Assembly: GCA_903937385.1 (NCBI GenBank)
Contig: CAIZZF010000016.1
Span: forward strand, 1 to 64,000
Direction of reading: 5' to 3'
Length of the DNA stretch: 64,000 nucleotides
Source of the DNA: an uncultured Holophagaceae bacterium
GTDB lineage: Bacteria > Acidobacteriota > Holophagae > Holophagales > Holophagaceae
Part shown: positions 8,661-17,371 of the stretch, piece after piece
How the letters are laid out: every line of letters begins with the position of its first letter
Position numbering within the stretch: position 1 is the first letter of the stretch
The notes under the pieces: generated by a model
What the model saw: only the letters and a program-made list of their open reading frames with translations
Database searches by the model: none
What the model was told of the DNA's origin: nothing
Program-made: the position numbers and the translations under genes

Positions 8661-9341
8661 TCACTTCCTGAGGAACAGCGCCTCGAAGTCGCGGAGAGCC
8701 ACCGGGTCCCCATCCCGCTTGAGGGGACCATGGAAGTCCTGGGGGCTCAGCTCGGCGAACTCGCCGAAGGTGGCCACATTGCCGTTGATGTACGCGATGA
8801 ACTCATCCTGGCGGCCCTTGATGTAGCCCCGGAAGGGACGGGACACCAGGCCCAGGATGGCGGAGTCCAGGGCGGTCCAGGTCTCCAGGTGGGTCTGGAA
8901 GCCGTTCTTCCCCTCCCAATATTTGTAGGAAGTCAGCATGCGCGCCCCCACCGCGAAGGGGGTCTTGAGCCGGCCCCGCTCGGCCCGGCCCACCACCAGA
9001 TACACCCGGTGGCCGGGCCGCTGGTAGACCAGGCGCAGGCTGCCCGAGAGCCCCCGGGTGTCGTTGATGCTCCAGGTGCCATCGGGGTGGGTGAAGGCAT
9101 AGAAGGCCGGCACGAACTGGCAGTGCCGCCACATGGCCGCGCCCAGGCGGGGGTGGTCGAAGAGCTTCTCCATGGTGCCCATCCGCACGTGCTTGGGCTG
9201 GGTCTTGGTGTCAAAGACGAAGTCCGCCCGCTGGATGATGTCCCGGGCCTCCTCCCGGGCGGCGGGCTCCAGATGCTCCAGGAAGGCCGGGGGTTGGGCC
9301 AGGAGGGAGAAGGTCAGGAGGGCGGGGAACAGGGCGCGCAT
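8661..9341 (-). CDS. Exported protein of unknown function
   Basis: A 226-residue protein beginning with a short cleavable signal peptide (MRALFPALLTFSLLAQP). The mature part has no motif I recognise. It contains a beta-rich middle (TWSINDTRGLSGSLRLVYQ, RVYLVVGRAERG) and a long aromatic-rich helix region, with a single cysteine in the mature region. The start is supported by the signal peptide beginning at the first Met. It is the first of three leftward genes (this, the roadblock-like gene and the nucleoside transporter). I cannot assign a function. Confidence 0.7.
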   Translation of the reverse strand: MRALFPALLTFSLLAQPPAFLEHLEPAAREEARDIIQRADFVFDTKTQPKHVRMGTMEKLFDHPRLGAAMWRHCQFVPAFYAFTHPDGTWSINDTRGLSGSLRLVYQRPGHRVYLVVGRAERGRLKTPFAVGARMLTSYKYWEGKNGFQTHLETWTALDSAILGLVSRPFRGYIKGRQDEFIAYINGNVATFGEFAELSPQDFHGPLKRDGDPVALRDFEALFLRK

Positions 9342-9361
9342 GGGAAAACGCTATCACTTTC

Positions 9362-12076
9362 ATGTTGGATCTTGACCCGGGAGTGGCCCAGGCCGATGGG
9401 AAGGGCATGACTGCCCTGCTCCGCTATGTCCCCGTGACGCCCCTGGACGAGTTCCGGGCCTGTCTCGGCAACCACTTTGAAGACGATGGCACCTCCCAGG
9501 TCCGCATCCACCAGCTCATGGGCCAGCTCCGCCAGTTCACCCTGCCCGAGCTCGGGGACCGCCTGACCAAGGCCTCGGCCAACATTGCCATGAAGCGGTT
9601 CATCCTGGGCCTCACGGCCAAGTTCGACTGGCCCGAGTGGGTGCCCTGGATCTTCCAGGTGCTCCAGCAGGAGCCGGACCTCGGGGTCTTCGATGAAGGC
9701 TGTGCCGCCCTGGGTCGCCTGGAGGTCCGCTCCTCCCGGGAGGCCCTGCAAAAGCTCGCGGCGCTGCGCACGGACCCGGACCGGCAGCTCATCCTGCGCC
9801 GGGAGCTGGGAACGGGCGAGAACCAGCCGCTTTCGTTCTATTTGGGGCGCTTGCTGGAAGGCGAAGGCAACCCTCGGCTGGCCCACCAGGGCGCCCGGGG
9901 CTTGGCGGCCGTGGCGAGCCCCGAGGACTTCCCGACCCTCTGGGAGGCCCTGTCGGGTGCCGACCCCCTGGCCTTCCGCCTGCTGCTACGGGCGGTCACC
10001 GAGCTGCCGGGAGAACTCTCCGGCCCGGCGCTGCTCGGGCTGTTCCAGGACAGCGTCCAGACCCTCAAGGACCTCGAGGCGCTGGAACACCTCACCCATC
10101 GCCTGCAGACCGGAGCCCGCACCACGGCCAGGACCGAGCTGGCGAAAGCCCTGGCTCAGCGCCTGGAGGGCCGGCAGGACGAGGCCCTCCAGGCGCTCCA
10201 GGTGGCCCTCGAGGCCGGCGAAGCCGGGGACCCCCTCCCGTCTCTGGAGCACCTGCGGGCCCAGGTGCAGGGACCCTACGAGCACTTCATCACCGAAGCC
10301 CTGACCGTCCACCTGGAAGGCAAGGTCGCTCGCTTCAGCGCCATGGTGACCGAGGCCCAGGACACGGCTGCCAAGCAGAGCCTCGCCCTGCTCACCACCC
10401 TGGACCTGGCCTGTGAGGGCCTGGTCCGCAAGGTCACCGGGGGCGAGCTGCCCGCCGCGCCGGTCGTCCAGGTCCTCCAGGAGGCCTTCGACCAGGTGCC
10501 CGGCTGCTCGGGTCTGGACCACGCCTTCTGCCGCCTCATCTCCGCGCAGGACACGGCCGGGCTGGAGCACATCCTCCAGGTCCCGGACTCCAAGCGCCGC
10601 ACCGCCTGCCTGGACATCCTCGGCGCCCGGGAGGAGGACGCTCTGGTGCCCTTCTTCCTGCGGGCCATGCAGGACAGCATCATCGAGGTCGGGCAGCGGG
10701 CCATGCACCACTTCGGCAAGCTTCCCTCCAGCTTCCCGAGCGTCATGGGCCTCTTCGAGTCCGGCCAGCCCGAGCAGGTCCGGACGGCGCTGCGCATCTT
10801 CACGGAAAACGGCACCCAGGCCGCCGCCGAGCCGCTGACGGCCTACCTTAAGACGGACGTCCGGGATGACCTCCTGCTGGAGGCCGTGGAAGCCCTCGGC
10901 GCCATCCGCTGCCCCAGTGCGGCCCCGGTCCTCCTGGACCTGCTCCACGACGGCAAGCCCGCCCGCCTTCAGGAAGCTCTTGTGGAGGCGCTGGCCGCGC
11001 TGGCCACCCCCGAGGCCGGCCTCGGCCTGCTGGCGAAGTCCATCCACCTCAAGCTGCCGCAGGTCCTCATCGTGGCCATGGAGGGGCTGCTGGCGGCCTT
11101 CCCGGGCTTCGAGCGCCCGCTGCCGCAGGACGCCCTGCCGGCCCTGGAGCAGCTCATCACCCGCTGCTGCGATGAGCGCGAGGGTGAAGGGCAGCGGCTG
11201 CGGGCCATCCTGGCCACCCAGCACCTCTACTGCTTCGACCAGGAGCTCTACTCCCGGCTCAAGGACCTGTTCTCGGACTTCCTCTTCGACCTCCGGACCA
11301 AGGGGGGCTGGGACCGGGAGAGCAATGACCGGGTCTCGGCCATCGTGAAGGAGCTCGGCCGGCGGAGCGCCAGCCTGGCGCACATCGCCGGCAAAGAGGA
11401 GAAAGTGCGGGCTCTGGTCCTGGCGCTGCCGCCCCAGGGCCCCACCCGGGCTGCCGCCCTTCTGGCCCTCCGCGAGGCCCTGCAGGATCCGGAGTTCATC
11501 ATGCGGACCGAGCTCTCCGGCGAGCTCGCGGCCTTCGTGCGCAAGGAGCTTCAGCGGAAGGACCTGGACTGGCGGGACCAGGCGCGCCTGTGCGAGATCG
11601 GCGCCCTCACTCGGCACCTGGAGCTGGCCGAACCCCTGAAGGAGGTCTTCAAGGGCGCCACGGGCCTCGGCCTGCGCAGCGCCGCCAAGGAATCGCTCCT
11701 GGCCCTGGGCCTGACCGAGGAGGAGATCTCCCGCCGGGCGCCCATCCACAGCATCCTGCTGCTGGAACCCAGCTCCTTCTTCCGGAAGCGGCTCCTGACC
11801 GCCCTGGGCCAGACCTGGGAGGTCCGCGAGGCCAGCACCCGCACCGAGGCTGCCGCCCTGCTGGCGGAGCGCCCGGTGGACCTGCTGATCTCCGAGCAGA
11901 TGGACGCCCTGGGCGACCTGCGACCTTGGCTGAAGATGCAGTGCGAGACCCACCGCTGCCGCCAGGTCCTGCTCTCCACGGCGGCGCGCGACTTCAGCAC
12001 CACGGAACCCTGGCTCATGGGGGTGCTCTTCAAGCCCTATGCCCCCGAGGCACTTCTGAAAGCACTGGCGCCCTGA
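9362..12076 (+). CDS. HEAT-repeat protein with C-terminal degenerate receiver domain
   Basis: A roughly 900-residue soluble protein. About residues 1-780 are alpha-helical repeats of HEAT/armadillo character (for example the LLEAVEALGAIRCPSAAPVLLDLL and LQEALVEALAALATPEAGLGLLAK units), suggesting a scaffold for protein contacts. From about residue 793 a response-regulator-like domain follows: HSILLLEPSSFFRKRLL, then DLLISEQMD, VLLSTAA and FKPYAPEALL. The residue aligned with the phosphorylated Asp appears to be Glu (SEQ), and the usual acidic pair after beta-1 is reduced to one Glu, so ordinary phosphorylation is unlikely. The start may instead be the ATG at 9407 (MTALLRYVPVT), which leaves more room for a divergent promoter; neither start has an ideal ribosome-binding site. 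Confidence 0.72.
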   Translation: MLDLDPGVAQADGKGMTALLRYVPVTPLDEFRACLGNHFEDDGTSQVRIHQLMGQLRQFTLPELGDRLTKASANIAMKRFILGLTAKFDWPEWVPWIFQVLQQEPDLGVFDEGCAALGRLEVRSSREALQKLAALRTDPDRQLILRRELGTGENQPLSFYLGRLLEGEGNPRLAHQGARGLAAVASPEDFPTLWEALSGADPLAFRLLLRAVTELPGELSGPALLGLFQDSVQTLKDLEALEHLTHRLQTGARTTARTELAKALAQRLEGRQDEALQALQVALEAGEAGDPLPSLEHLRAQVQGPYEHFITEALTVHLEGKVARFSAMVTEAQDTAAKQSLALLTTLDLACEGLVRKVTGGELPAAPVVQVLQEAFDQVPGCSGLDHAFCRLISAQDTAGLEHILQVPDSKRRTACLDILGAREEDALVPFFLRAMQDSIIEVGQRAMHHFGKLPSSFPSVMGLFESGQPEQVRTALRIFTENGTQAAAEPLTAYLKTDVRDDLLLEAVEALGAIRCPSAAPVLLDLLHDGKPARLQEALVEALAALATPEAGLGLLAKSIHLKLPQVLIVAMEGLLAAFPGFERPLPQDALPALEQLITRCCDEREGEGQRLRAILATQHLYCFDQELYSRLKDLFSDFLFDLRTKGGWDRESNDRVSAIVKELGRRSASLAHIAGKEEKVRALVLALPPQGPTRAAALLALREALQDPEFIMRTELSGELAAFVRKELQRKDLDWRDQARLCEIGALTRHLELAEPLKEVFKGATGLGLRSAAKESLLALGLTEEEISRRAPIHSILLLEPSSFFRKRLLTALGQTWEVREASTRTEAAALLAERPVDLLISEQMDALGDLRPWLKMQCETHRCRQVLLSTAARDFSTTEPWLMGVLFKPYAPEALLKALAP

Positions 12077-12120
12077 TCAGAGTCCGGGCGGCTATGCTTT
12101 TTTCTAGATCCGAGGCCCCC

Positions 12121-13596
12121 ATGCCTGCCCTCTCCCCATGGCTCCGACTGCCGGCCGCGCTGCTCTGCGTCGTGCCGGTGCTCGCCCAGGCTCCCCCCCA
12201 GGATGCGGGACTGGCGGAGCGCCTCTACCGCAGCGGAGATCGGGCCTACACGGACAAGGCCTACAAGGAGGCCCTGGAGACCTGGACCCAGCTGCTCCAG
12301 GCCGCTCCCGGCAGCACCTTCGCGCCCCAGGCGCTGCTCCGGCTCGCCCGCCACCAGGTGGAGATCGAGCAGAAGCCCGACGCGGCCATGCCCTTCCTGG
12401 ACCGCCTGCGGGGCGAGTACATCAAGTCGCCCGAGGCCGCTGAGGGACTGCTGCTCCGCGGCGTCCTGCTGGCCCGGCAGGCCCGGCGGCCCGCGGACCT
12501 CAAGGACGCCATGGCCGAGTTCAACCGGGTGCTGGATCTCTTCCCCGAAGCCGCCGCCTGTGCCGAGGCACGCCTCCAGCTGGGGCGCGCCTGGCGTGAC
12601 CAGGGTCAGCCCGGCCGCGCGCTCCAGCTCTTCGTCGATGCCTTCCGCCTCCGCGAGGATGCCACTGCGGCAGCCCCGGCGATGCTGGAAGCCGCCAAGG
12701 TCCTGGACACCCTGGGCGACCTGCCGAGCTGCCTGCGCATGCTCCAGCAGCTGCGGACCCGGGCCCCCCAGAGCCCCGAGGCCCAGGAAGCCGCGTGGCG
12801 AACCGCCGTGCTGGTCAAGCAGCGCCTGCAGAAGCCCACCCTCAAGAACGAAGGCCCCTGGCCGGCGGGCCGGACCAAGTGGCTGAAGACCCCCATCCTC
12901 CTGGCGATGGCACCGGAGGGCGACCTGCTCCTATTCCAGAGCGACCTCGACCGCACTTTCCGCCTCCGCGGGGGCGAGTTGATCCCCCAGGGCCCCGCCG
13001 CACCCGGCACCCGGGCGCTGGTCTCGGCCCCCTCCGGCCCCCTCTGGCTGCTCACCAAGGCGGGCCTGCTGAGAGAGGACACGCCGACCGTCCTGCCCCT
13101 CGGAGCCCTCGGAGCCATCTCCGGCGCCGCCCTGGACCGCTGGGGCACCCTCTGGGTGGCCGATGCCAAGACCCCGGCCTTGACCCTCTTCCCGCTGGAG
13201 GGTCCCGCGCGGACCGTGGCCTCGCCCACGGCTTCGGCCCTGGCCCCCCTCCCCACGGGCGGGGTCGTCATCGCTGCGGATGCGGACCGGAAGCTACTGT
13301 TCCTGGATCCCGACGGCCAGCCCCGGACCATCGTTCCCTATGGCAAGGACCTGCCCGCGGCCTTCCGGACCGTGACCGCCCTGGCCGCCGATGGGGTGGG
13401 GCAGGTGGCGGCCCTGGTGGACGGGGGCGACTTCGGCGAGGGGGTTGTCATCTACGGCCCTGATGGCGCCGTGCTCCGGCAGGCGACCTTCAAGGCCCTC
13501 GGCATCACGGGTCGCATCACCTCCCTGGTCCTGGACCGCTCCGGCGGCGTGATTCTCTGCGACCGCCGCAATGACCTGCTGCTCCGGCTGAACTGA
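12121..13596 (+). CDS. Exported TPR protein with beta-propeller-like C-terminus
   Basis: A 491-residue protein with a signal peptide (MPALSPWLRLPAALLCVVPVLAQA). Residues about 30-240 are TPR-like helical repeats with an unusual spacing (YTDKAYKEALETWTQLLQAAPGS, then ADLKDAMAEFNRVLDLFPEA, and so on), as in YbgF/CpoB-type periplasmic scaffolds. The C-terminal 240 residues carry repeated strands such as ALVSAPSGPLWLLTKAGLL, GAALDRWGTLWVADA and SLVLDRSGGVILCDR, which look like NHL/SMP-30-type propeller blades. The ATG at 12121 is preceded by GAGG. The stop is one base before the next gene's ATG, so the two are surely co-translated. Function is unknown; envelope assembly or sensing is a guess. Confidence 0.75.
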   Translation: MPALSPWLRLPAALLCVVPVLAQAPPQDAGLAERLYRSGDRAYTDKAYKEALETWTQLLQAAPGSTFAPQALLRLARHQVEIEQKPDAAMPFLDRLRGEYIKSPEAAEGLLLRGVLLARQARRPADLKDAMAEFNRVLDLFPEAAACAEARLQLGRAWRDQGQPGRALQLFVDAFRLREDATAAAPAMLEAAKVLDTLGDLPSCLRMLQQLRTRAPQSPEAQEAAWRTAVLVKQRLQKPTLKNEGPWPAGRTKWLKTPILLAMAPEGDLLLFQSDLDRTFRLRGGELIPQGPAAPGTRALVSAPSGPLWLLTKAGLLREDTPTVLPLGALGAISGAALDRWGTLWVADAKTPALTLFPLEGPARTVASPTASALAPLPTGGVVIAADADRKLLFLDPDGQPRTIVPYGKDLPAAFRTVTALAADGVGQVAALVDGGDFGEGVVIYGPDGAVLRQATFKALGITGRITSLVLDRSGGVILCDRRNDLLLRLN

Positions 13597-13597
13597 C

Positions 13598-15625
13598 ATG
13601 CGCCTCCGCCACTGCCTCCTCCTGCCCCTGCTCTGCGGCCTCCTCCTGGGGCAGGATGCCACCGTGAAGGATGCCTTCCTCCAGGCCAAGTCCCTCTGGG
13701 CCACCCAGGGCGACCGGGAAGGCGCCACGCAGCGCTTCGACAGCGTCGTGGCCGCCCTCGCGCCCAAGGGCATCTCGCTGGAGCCCGAGGGCGTGCAGAT
13801 GCTCTGCGAGGCCTACAACTGGCTCGCGGTCCTGGATGACCGCAGCCAGCAGAACAAGCCCCGCGCCCAGGTGCGGCTCCAGGCCCTCATCGACCTCAAT
13901 CCGGACTTCGACGTGGACCGCGCCCTCACCTCCCAGCGTCTCGCGGCCCAGTTCGACCGCCTGAAGGGCGAGAAGTTCGCCCTGGTCAAGCTGAGCCTCG
14001 CGCCCGAGGGCGGCCGCCTGCTCGTGGACGGCAAGGCTGTGCCCGCCCTGCCTCGGAAGTACCTGCCCTTCGGCCTCCACAAGCTGGCCTATGCACGGCC
14101 GGGCCACACGCCAGCGGAGCTCACCCTGGAGCTCGGCCCCAAGGACGTGAAGACGGCCGAGTTCAAGCTCGAGCGCATCGCGTCCACCCTCACGTTCTAC
14201 GTCCAGCCCAGCGACATTGAAGTCCTGCTGGACGGGAAGAGCCTCGGCCACACCACCGGTAAGGCTGGACCTGAAGCCGCGGCCATGGCGACCCCCTTGG
14301 GTCTGCGGCCCGAGGATCTCTCCGCCGCCTTCGTCATCCCCGAGCTCCCCGCCGGCAAGCACCGCCTGGAGCTCCGCGCCCCGTGCTTCCGGACCCGGAT
14401 CCTGGAGCTGGGCGAGGACCTGGCGACCCCCCCGGCGGATCACACCCTCGAACCCATCCGCATGGAAGCCTCCAAGGGCATCCTGTCCGTGGCCTCCGCC
14501 TGGCCCGGGGGCGAGCTCTTCCTCTCCGGCCAGAGTCTCGGCCCCCTGCCGGTGGTGAAGGCCCTGGTCTGCTCGGGACCCTATGAACTGCTGGTGCGCT
14601 TCCCGGGGGGCGGGTTCTCCCAGCGCGTCACCCTGCAAGATGGCAAGGCCCTGGACCTCGAAGCCCGGCCGAAACCCCGGCTCGCCTTCGCGGGACTCGA
14701 GGGCGGGGACTTCACGGGCCGCGCCCGGTTCCAGGCCCTGCTGGAGGCCCTGGGGGACCGCCTGCAGCAGCTCGCCTTCCTGCCTGCCCGCCCAGGCGAA
14801 GCCCCCCGGGAGGCCCTCGCCCGCCTCAAGGCCTCCCGCGAGGCGGAGCTCGTCCTGATCGCCACCCCGGTCCAGGACCCGGTCATCCACCGCGTGGAGC
14901 TGGTCCTCGCCACCCTCGACGGCGAGGAAGAGCACCTGCTGGTGAAGCCCCTGGAACAGGACCCCCTCGGCAAGCTCGCCACCCGCCTCAACACGCTGCC
15001 GCGCCTCTCGGAGCCCGGCCTCGGCCTCACCCTCCTGGACGTGCCTGGAGAACCGGGGCCCTGGGTGCTCGCGGCCTCGGAGACCGCCCTCAAGGCCGGG
15101 ATCCAGACGGGCCAGCCGCTGCTCCAGTTCGAAGGCAAGCCCCTGCCCACTGCGGAGACCCTCCGGCAGCAGCTAGGCTCCGCGAAGGGGTCCCTCTCGC
15201 TCGGCCAGGGGGGAGCCGCCCTGACGCTGCCCGTGCTCCAGGAAGCTGTCGAGCTGCCCTTGGGCTCGCCCGAGCTGTGCTACCCCGCCATTCTCAGCCA
15301 CCTGCGCCTGCAGTACGCCGGAGCCAAGGGGGATGAGGCCAACCTGATCAAGCTCAACATGGCCTTGGCCCTGATGCAGTTCCGCCGCTACGACAAGGCC
15401 ATCGAGCTGCTCCGTGACGCGCGGCTCACCACCGTGCGCGGGGTCAGCCAGGGCACCATTGACTACCACACGGGTCTCTGTTTCATCCACCTGGGTCCGG
15501 CCTACCAGTCCGAAGCTGCGCAGGCTTTCCGCCAGGCATTGAAGTATCCTCAGGCAACCCTCCTCGGTCCCGAGGGCCCCCTGGTCGCACCCCTCGCCCG
15601 GCAGGCCCTCGAAGACTTGAGGTGA
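13598..15625 (+). CDS. Exported protein with PEGA-like repeats, PDZ-like segment and TPRs
   Basis: A 675-residue exported protein with signal peptide MRLRHCLLLPLLCGLLLGQ. At least two PEGA-like surface repeats are seen (GGRLLVDGKAVPALPRKYLPFGLHKL near residue 135 and IEVLLDGKSLGHTTGK near 205, with a third weaker one at GGELFLSGQSLG). A PDZ-like stretch (ETALKAGIQTGQPLLQFEGKPL, near 490-540) and a TPR pair near the C-terminus (ANLIKLNMALALMQFRRYDKAIELL) follow. PEGA domains are typical of envelope proteins. It is translationally coupled to the upstream TPR protein (one base between stop and ATG), so they probably act together. No catalytic motif is visible. Confidence 0.72.
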   Translation: MRLRHCLLLPLLCGLLLGQDATVKDAFLQAKSLWATQGDREGATQRFDSVVAALAPKGISLEPEGVQMLCEAYNWLAVLDDRSQQNKPRAQVRLQALIDLNPDFDVDRALTSQRLAAQFDRLKGEKFALVKLSLAPEGGRLLVDGKAVPALPRKYLPFGLHKLAYARPGHTPAELTLELGPKDVKTAEFKLERIASTLTFYVQPSDIEVLLDGKSLGHTTGKAGPEAAAMATPLGLRPEDLSAAFVIPELPAGKHRLELRAPCFRTRILELGEDLATPPADHTLEPIRMEASKGILSVASAWPGGELFLSGQSLGPLPVVKALVCSGPYELLVRFPGGGFSQRVTLQDGKALDLEARPKPRLAFAGLEGGDFTGRARFQALLEALGDRLQQLAFLPARPGEAPREALARLKASREAELVLIATPVQDPVIHRVELVLATLDGEEEHLLVKPLEQDPLGKLATRLNTLPRLSEPGLGLTLLDVPGEPGPWVLAASETALKAGIQTGQPLLQFEGKPLPTAETLRQQLGSAKGSLSLGQGGAALTLPVLQEAVELPLGSPELCYPAILSHLRLQYAGAKGDEANLIKLNMALALMQFRRYDKAIELLRDARLTTVRGVSQGTIDYHTGLCFIHLGPAYQSEAAQAFRQALKYPQATLLGPEGPLVAPLARQALEDLR

Positions 15626-15638
15626 TTCGGAGGTTCCC

Positions 15639-16028
15639 ATGCATGGTCAGCGCGGTGAAGGCAAGATCGGGTGCCTGGCGACCCTGCTCGTGCTCGGCGT
15701 GCTCGGCGCGGCCGCCTTCAAGGCCGTCCCGGTCTACTACGGCAACAGCGAGCTGATCGACGCCTGTGACTTCATCGCCAGCGGTGGCGGTCGCAAGCCC
15801 GTCGAGGTCCTGGAGAAGGAAGTCAAGGAGAAGGCCCGGGAGCTCGGGGTGGTCGAGGTCCTGACTGACAAGAGCGCCATCCGGGTGACCAAGGTCAGCA
15901 CCGGCGAGGCCGGCACCTGCACCATCACCCTCCGCTACAAGCGCGACATCGACTTCTTCGGCGTCTACAAGTGGACCCTGGTGACGGACAAGCGCATCAC
16001 CAAGCCCATCCTCGAGAACATCTCCTAG
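15639..16028 (+). CDS. Small membrane-anchored protein of unknown function
   Basis: A 129-residue protein with a short basic-rich N-terminus (MHGQRGEGKIG), one membrane-spanning segment (CLATLLVLGVLGAAAFKAVPVYY) and a roughly 90-residue soluble part predicted to face the periplasm. The layout resembles DUF4845-type proteins often found next to secretion or envelope genes, but I am not sure of the family. It begins 13 bases after the PEGA protein gene, with a GGAGG site upstream, so it is probably in the same operon. Confidence 0.72.
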   Translation: MHGQRGEGKIGCLATLLVLGVLGAAAFKAVPVYYGNSELIDACDFIASGGGRKPVEVLEKEVKEKARELGVVEVLTDKSAIRVTKVSTGEAGTCTITLRYKRDIDFFGVYKWTLVTDKRITKPILENIS

Positions 16029-16099
16029 GCCATAGCGGGAAATCTGGACCTCGGCTCTTAGCGCTTGCACCCGGGGGCGCCTCGCGGCAACCTGCCCCC

Positions 16100-17371
16100 A
16101 TGCCTATGTCACTGCCTGAGGACAACCGGCTCGGTCCCGGCGAAGCGCTGCATCCCGTGCGGGTGCCCGGCTCCAAGTCCGTCACCAACCGGGCCCTGCT
16201 GCTCGCGGCCATCGCCCCGGGCGCGAGCACCCTCCGGGGCGGCCTGGAGGCCGAGGACACCCGCTGGATGCGGCAGGCCCTGCGGGGTCTGGGCTTCCCC
16301 CTAGTGGAAGGCGCCGGTGGCTGGCAGCTGGTGGGAGGCACGCGGCCCCACACCGAGACCCCCCTCTGGCTCGGTGCCTCGGGCACCACCCTGCGCTTCC
16401 TACTGCCCTGGCTGGCCCTGACAGCGCAGGGTCCCCTGCGCCTGGAGGGCGACCCCCGCCTGTTCGAGCGGCCCCTGGGTCCCCTGCTGGGCCCGCTCCA
16501 AGCCCTGGGCGCGACCTGGACCCCGGATGCTTCCGGAGCCTGGCTCCAGCCCGCCCCGGAGCCGCCCCGACGGCTGGAGCTCCGCGTGGACGCCCGGCTC
16601 AGCAGCCAGTTTCTGTCAGGACTGGCCCTGGCCGCCGCCGCCCTGCCGGAGGACAGCACCCTGACCTGGACCTCCGTGGCCAGCTCCAGCTACCTGGACC
16701 TGACCACGCAGTGGCTCCGGCGCTTCGGCTGCGCCGCCGTACTCGAGCCGGGCCGCTGGCACCTTCCCGGCGGCAGCCTGTCGGCCCAGGACCTGGAGCT
16801 GCCCGGAGACTGGAGTGGCGCGGCCGCCTTCCTCGCCGCCGCCGCCGTCACTGGCCGCAGCCTGCGGGCGGGTCCGCTGGATCGCGGGGACGCCCAGGGG
16901 GACCGCGCCATGGCCGAGATCCTGGCCGCCGCCGGCTGCCAGACCGCCTGGGTGGAAGCCCAGTGTCTGGAGGTCTCCGGCTCCCTGCAGAGGGGCCTGG
17001 ACGCGGACCTGACCGAGTGCCCAGACCTGGGTCCCGTGCTGGCTGCCCTGGCGGCCCTGGCTCCCGGCCCCTCCGAGCTGCGCGGCCTGCACACCCTGCC
17101 CCTGAAAGAGTGCGACCGCCTGGACGCCTCCGCAGAGCTGGTCCGCTGGCTGGGCGGGCAGGCCGAGATCCTCGGCGATCACACCCTGCGCATCACCCCG
17201 GGAGAGCCTTTCGCGCCCCGGGCACCCTTCAACCCCCGGAACGACCACCGCATGGCCTTTGCCGCGGCTGTCGGCGCCCTCCGCTGGGGGGGCGAGCTGG
17301 AGGATCCCCACTGTGTCGCCAAGACCTTCCCCGATTTCTGGGAGGTCTGGCAAGGCATGCTCGGGTGCTGA
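16100..17371 (+). CDS. aroA: 3-phosphoshikimate 1-carboxyvinyltransferase (EPSP synthase)
   Basis: A 423-residue cytoplasmic enzyme of the shikimate pathway that joins shikimate-3-phosphate with phosphoenolpyruvate. Substrate-binding motifs are all present: PGSKSVTNRALLLAA (Lys26), LGASGTTLRFL, LSSQFLSGLALAAA, LPLKECDRL and RNDHRMAFAAA. The LGASGTTLR form replaces the common LGNAGT(A/T)MR loop of class I enzymes, so its inhibitor sensitivity cannot be presumed. The frame is open further upstream to 15971, but that overlaps the preceding gene, so the ATG at 16100 is preferred. Its stop overlaps the GTG start of the sigma-54 activator by seven bases, implying coupling. Confidence 0.93.
   Translation: MPMSLPEDNRLGPGEALHPVRVPGSKSVTNRALLLAAIAPGASTLRGGLEAEDTRWMRQALRGLGFPLVEGAGGWQLVGGTRPHTETPLWLGASGTTLRFLLPWLALTAQGPLRLEGDPRLFERPLGPLLGPLQALGATWTPDASGAWLQPAPEPPRRLELRVDARLSSQFLSGLALAAAALPEDSTLTWTSVASSSYLDLTTQWLRRFGCAAVLEPGRWHLPGGSLSAQDLELPGDWSGAAAFLAAAAVTGRSLRAGPLDRGDAQGDRAMAEILAAAGCQTAWVEAQCLEVSGSLQRGLDADLTECPDLGPVLAALAALAPGPSELRGLHTLPLKECDRLDASAELVRWLGGQAEILGDHTLRITPGEPFAPRAPFNPRNDHRMAFAAAVGALRWGGELEDPHCVAKTFPDFWEVWQGMLGC

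Noticed and set aside
9986-11953. A long open frame on the minus strand opposite the HEAT-repeat gene
   Set aside because: Leu/Gly/Gln-rich composition is the mirror of the Leu/Ala codons of the real gene; no motif or ribosome-binding site.
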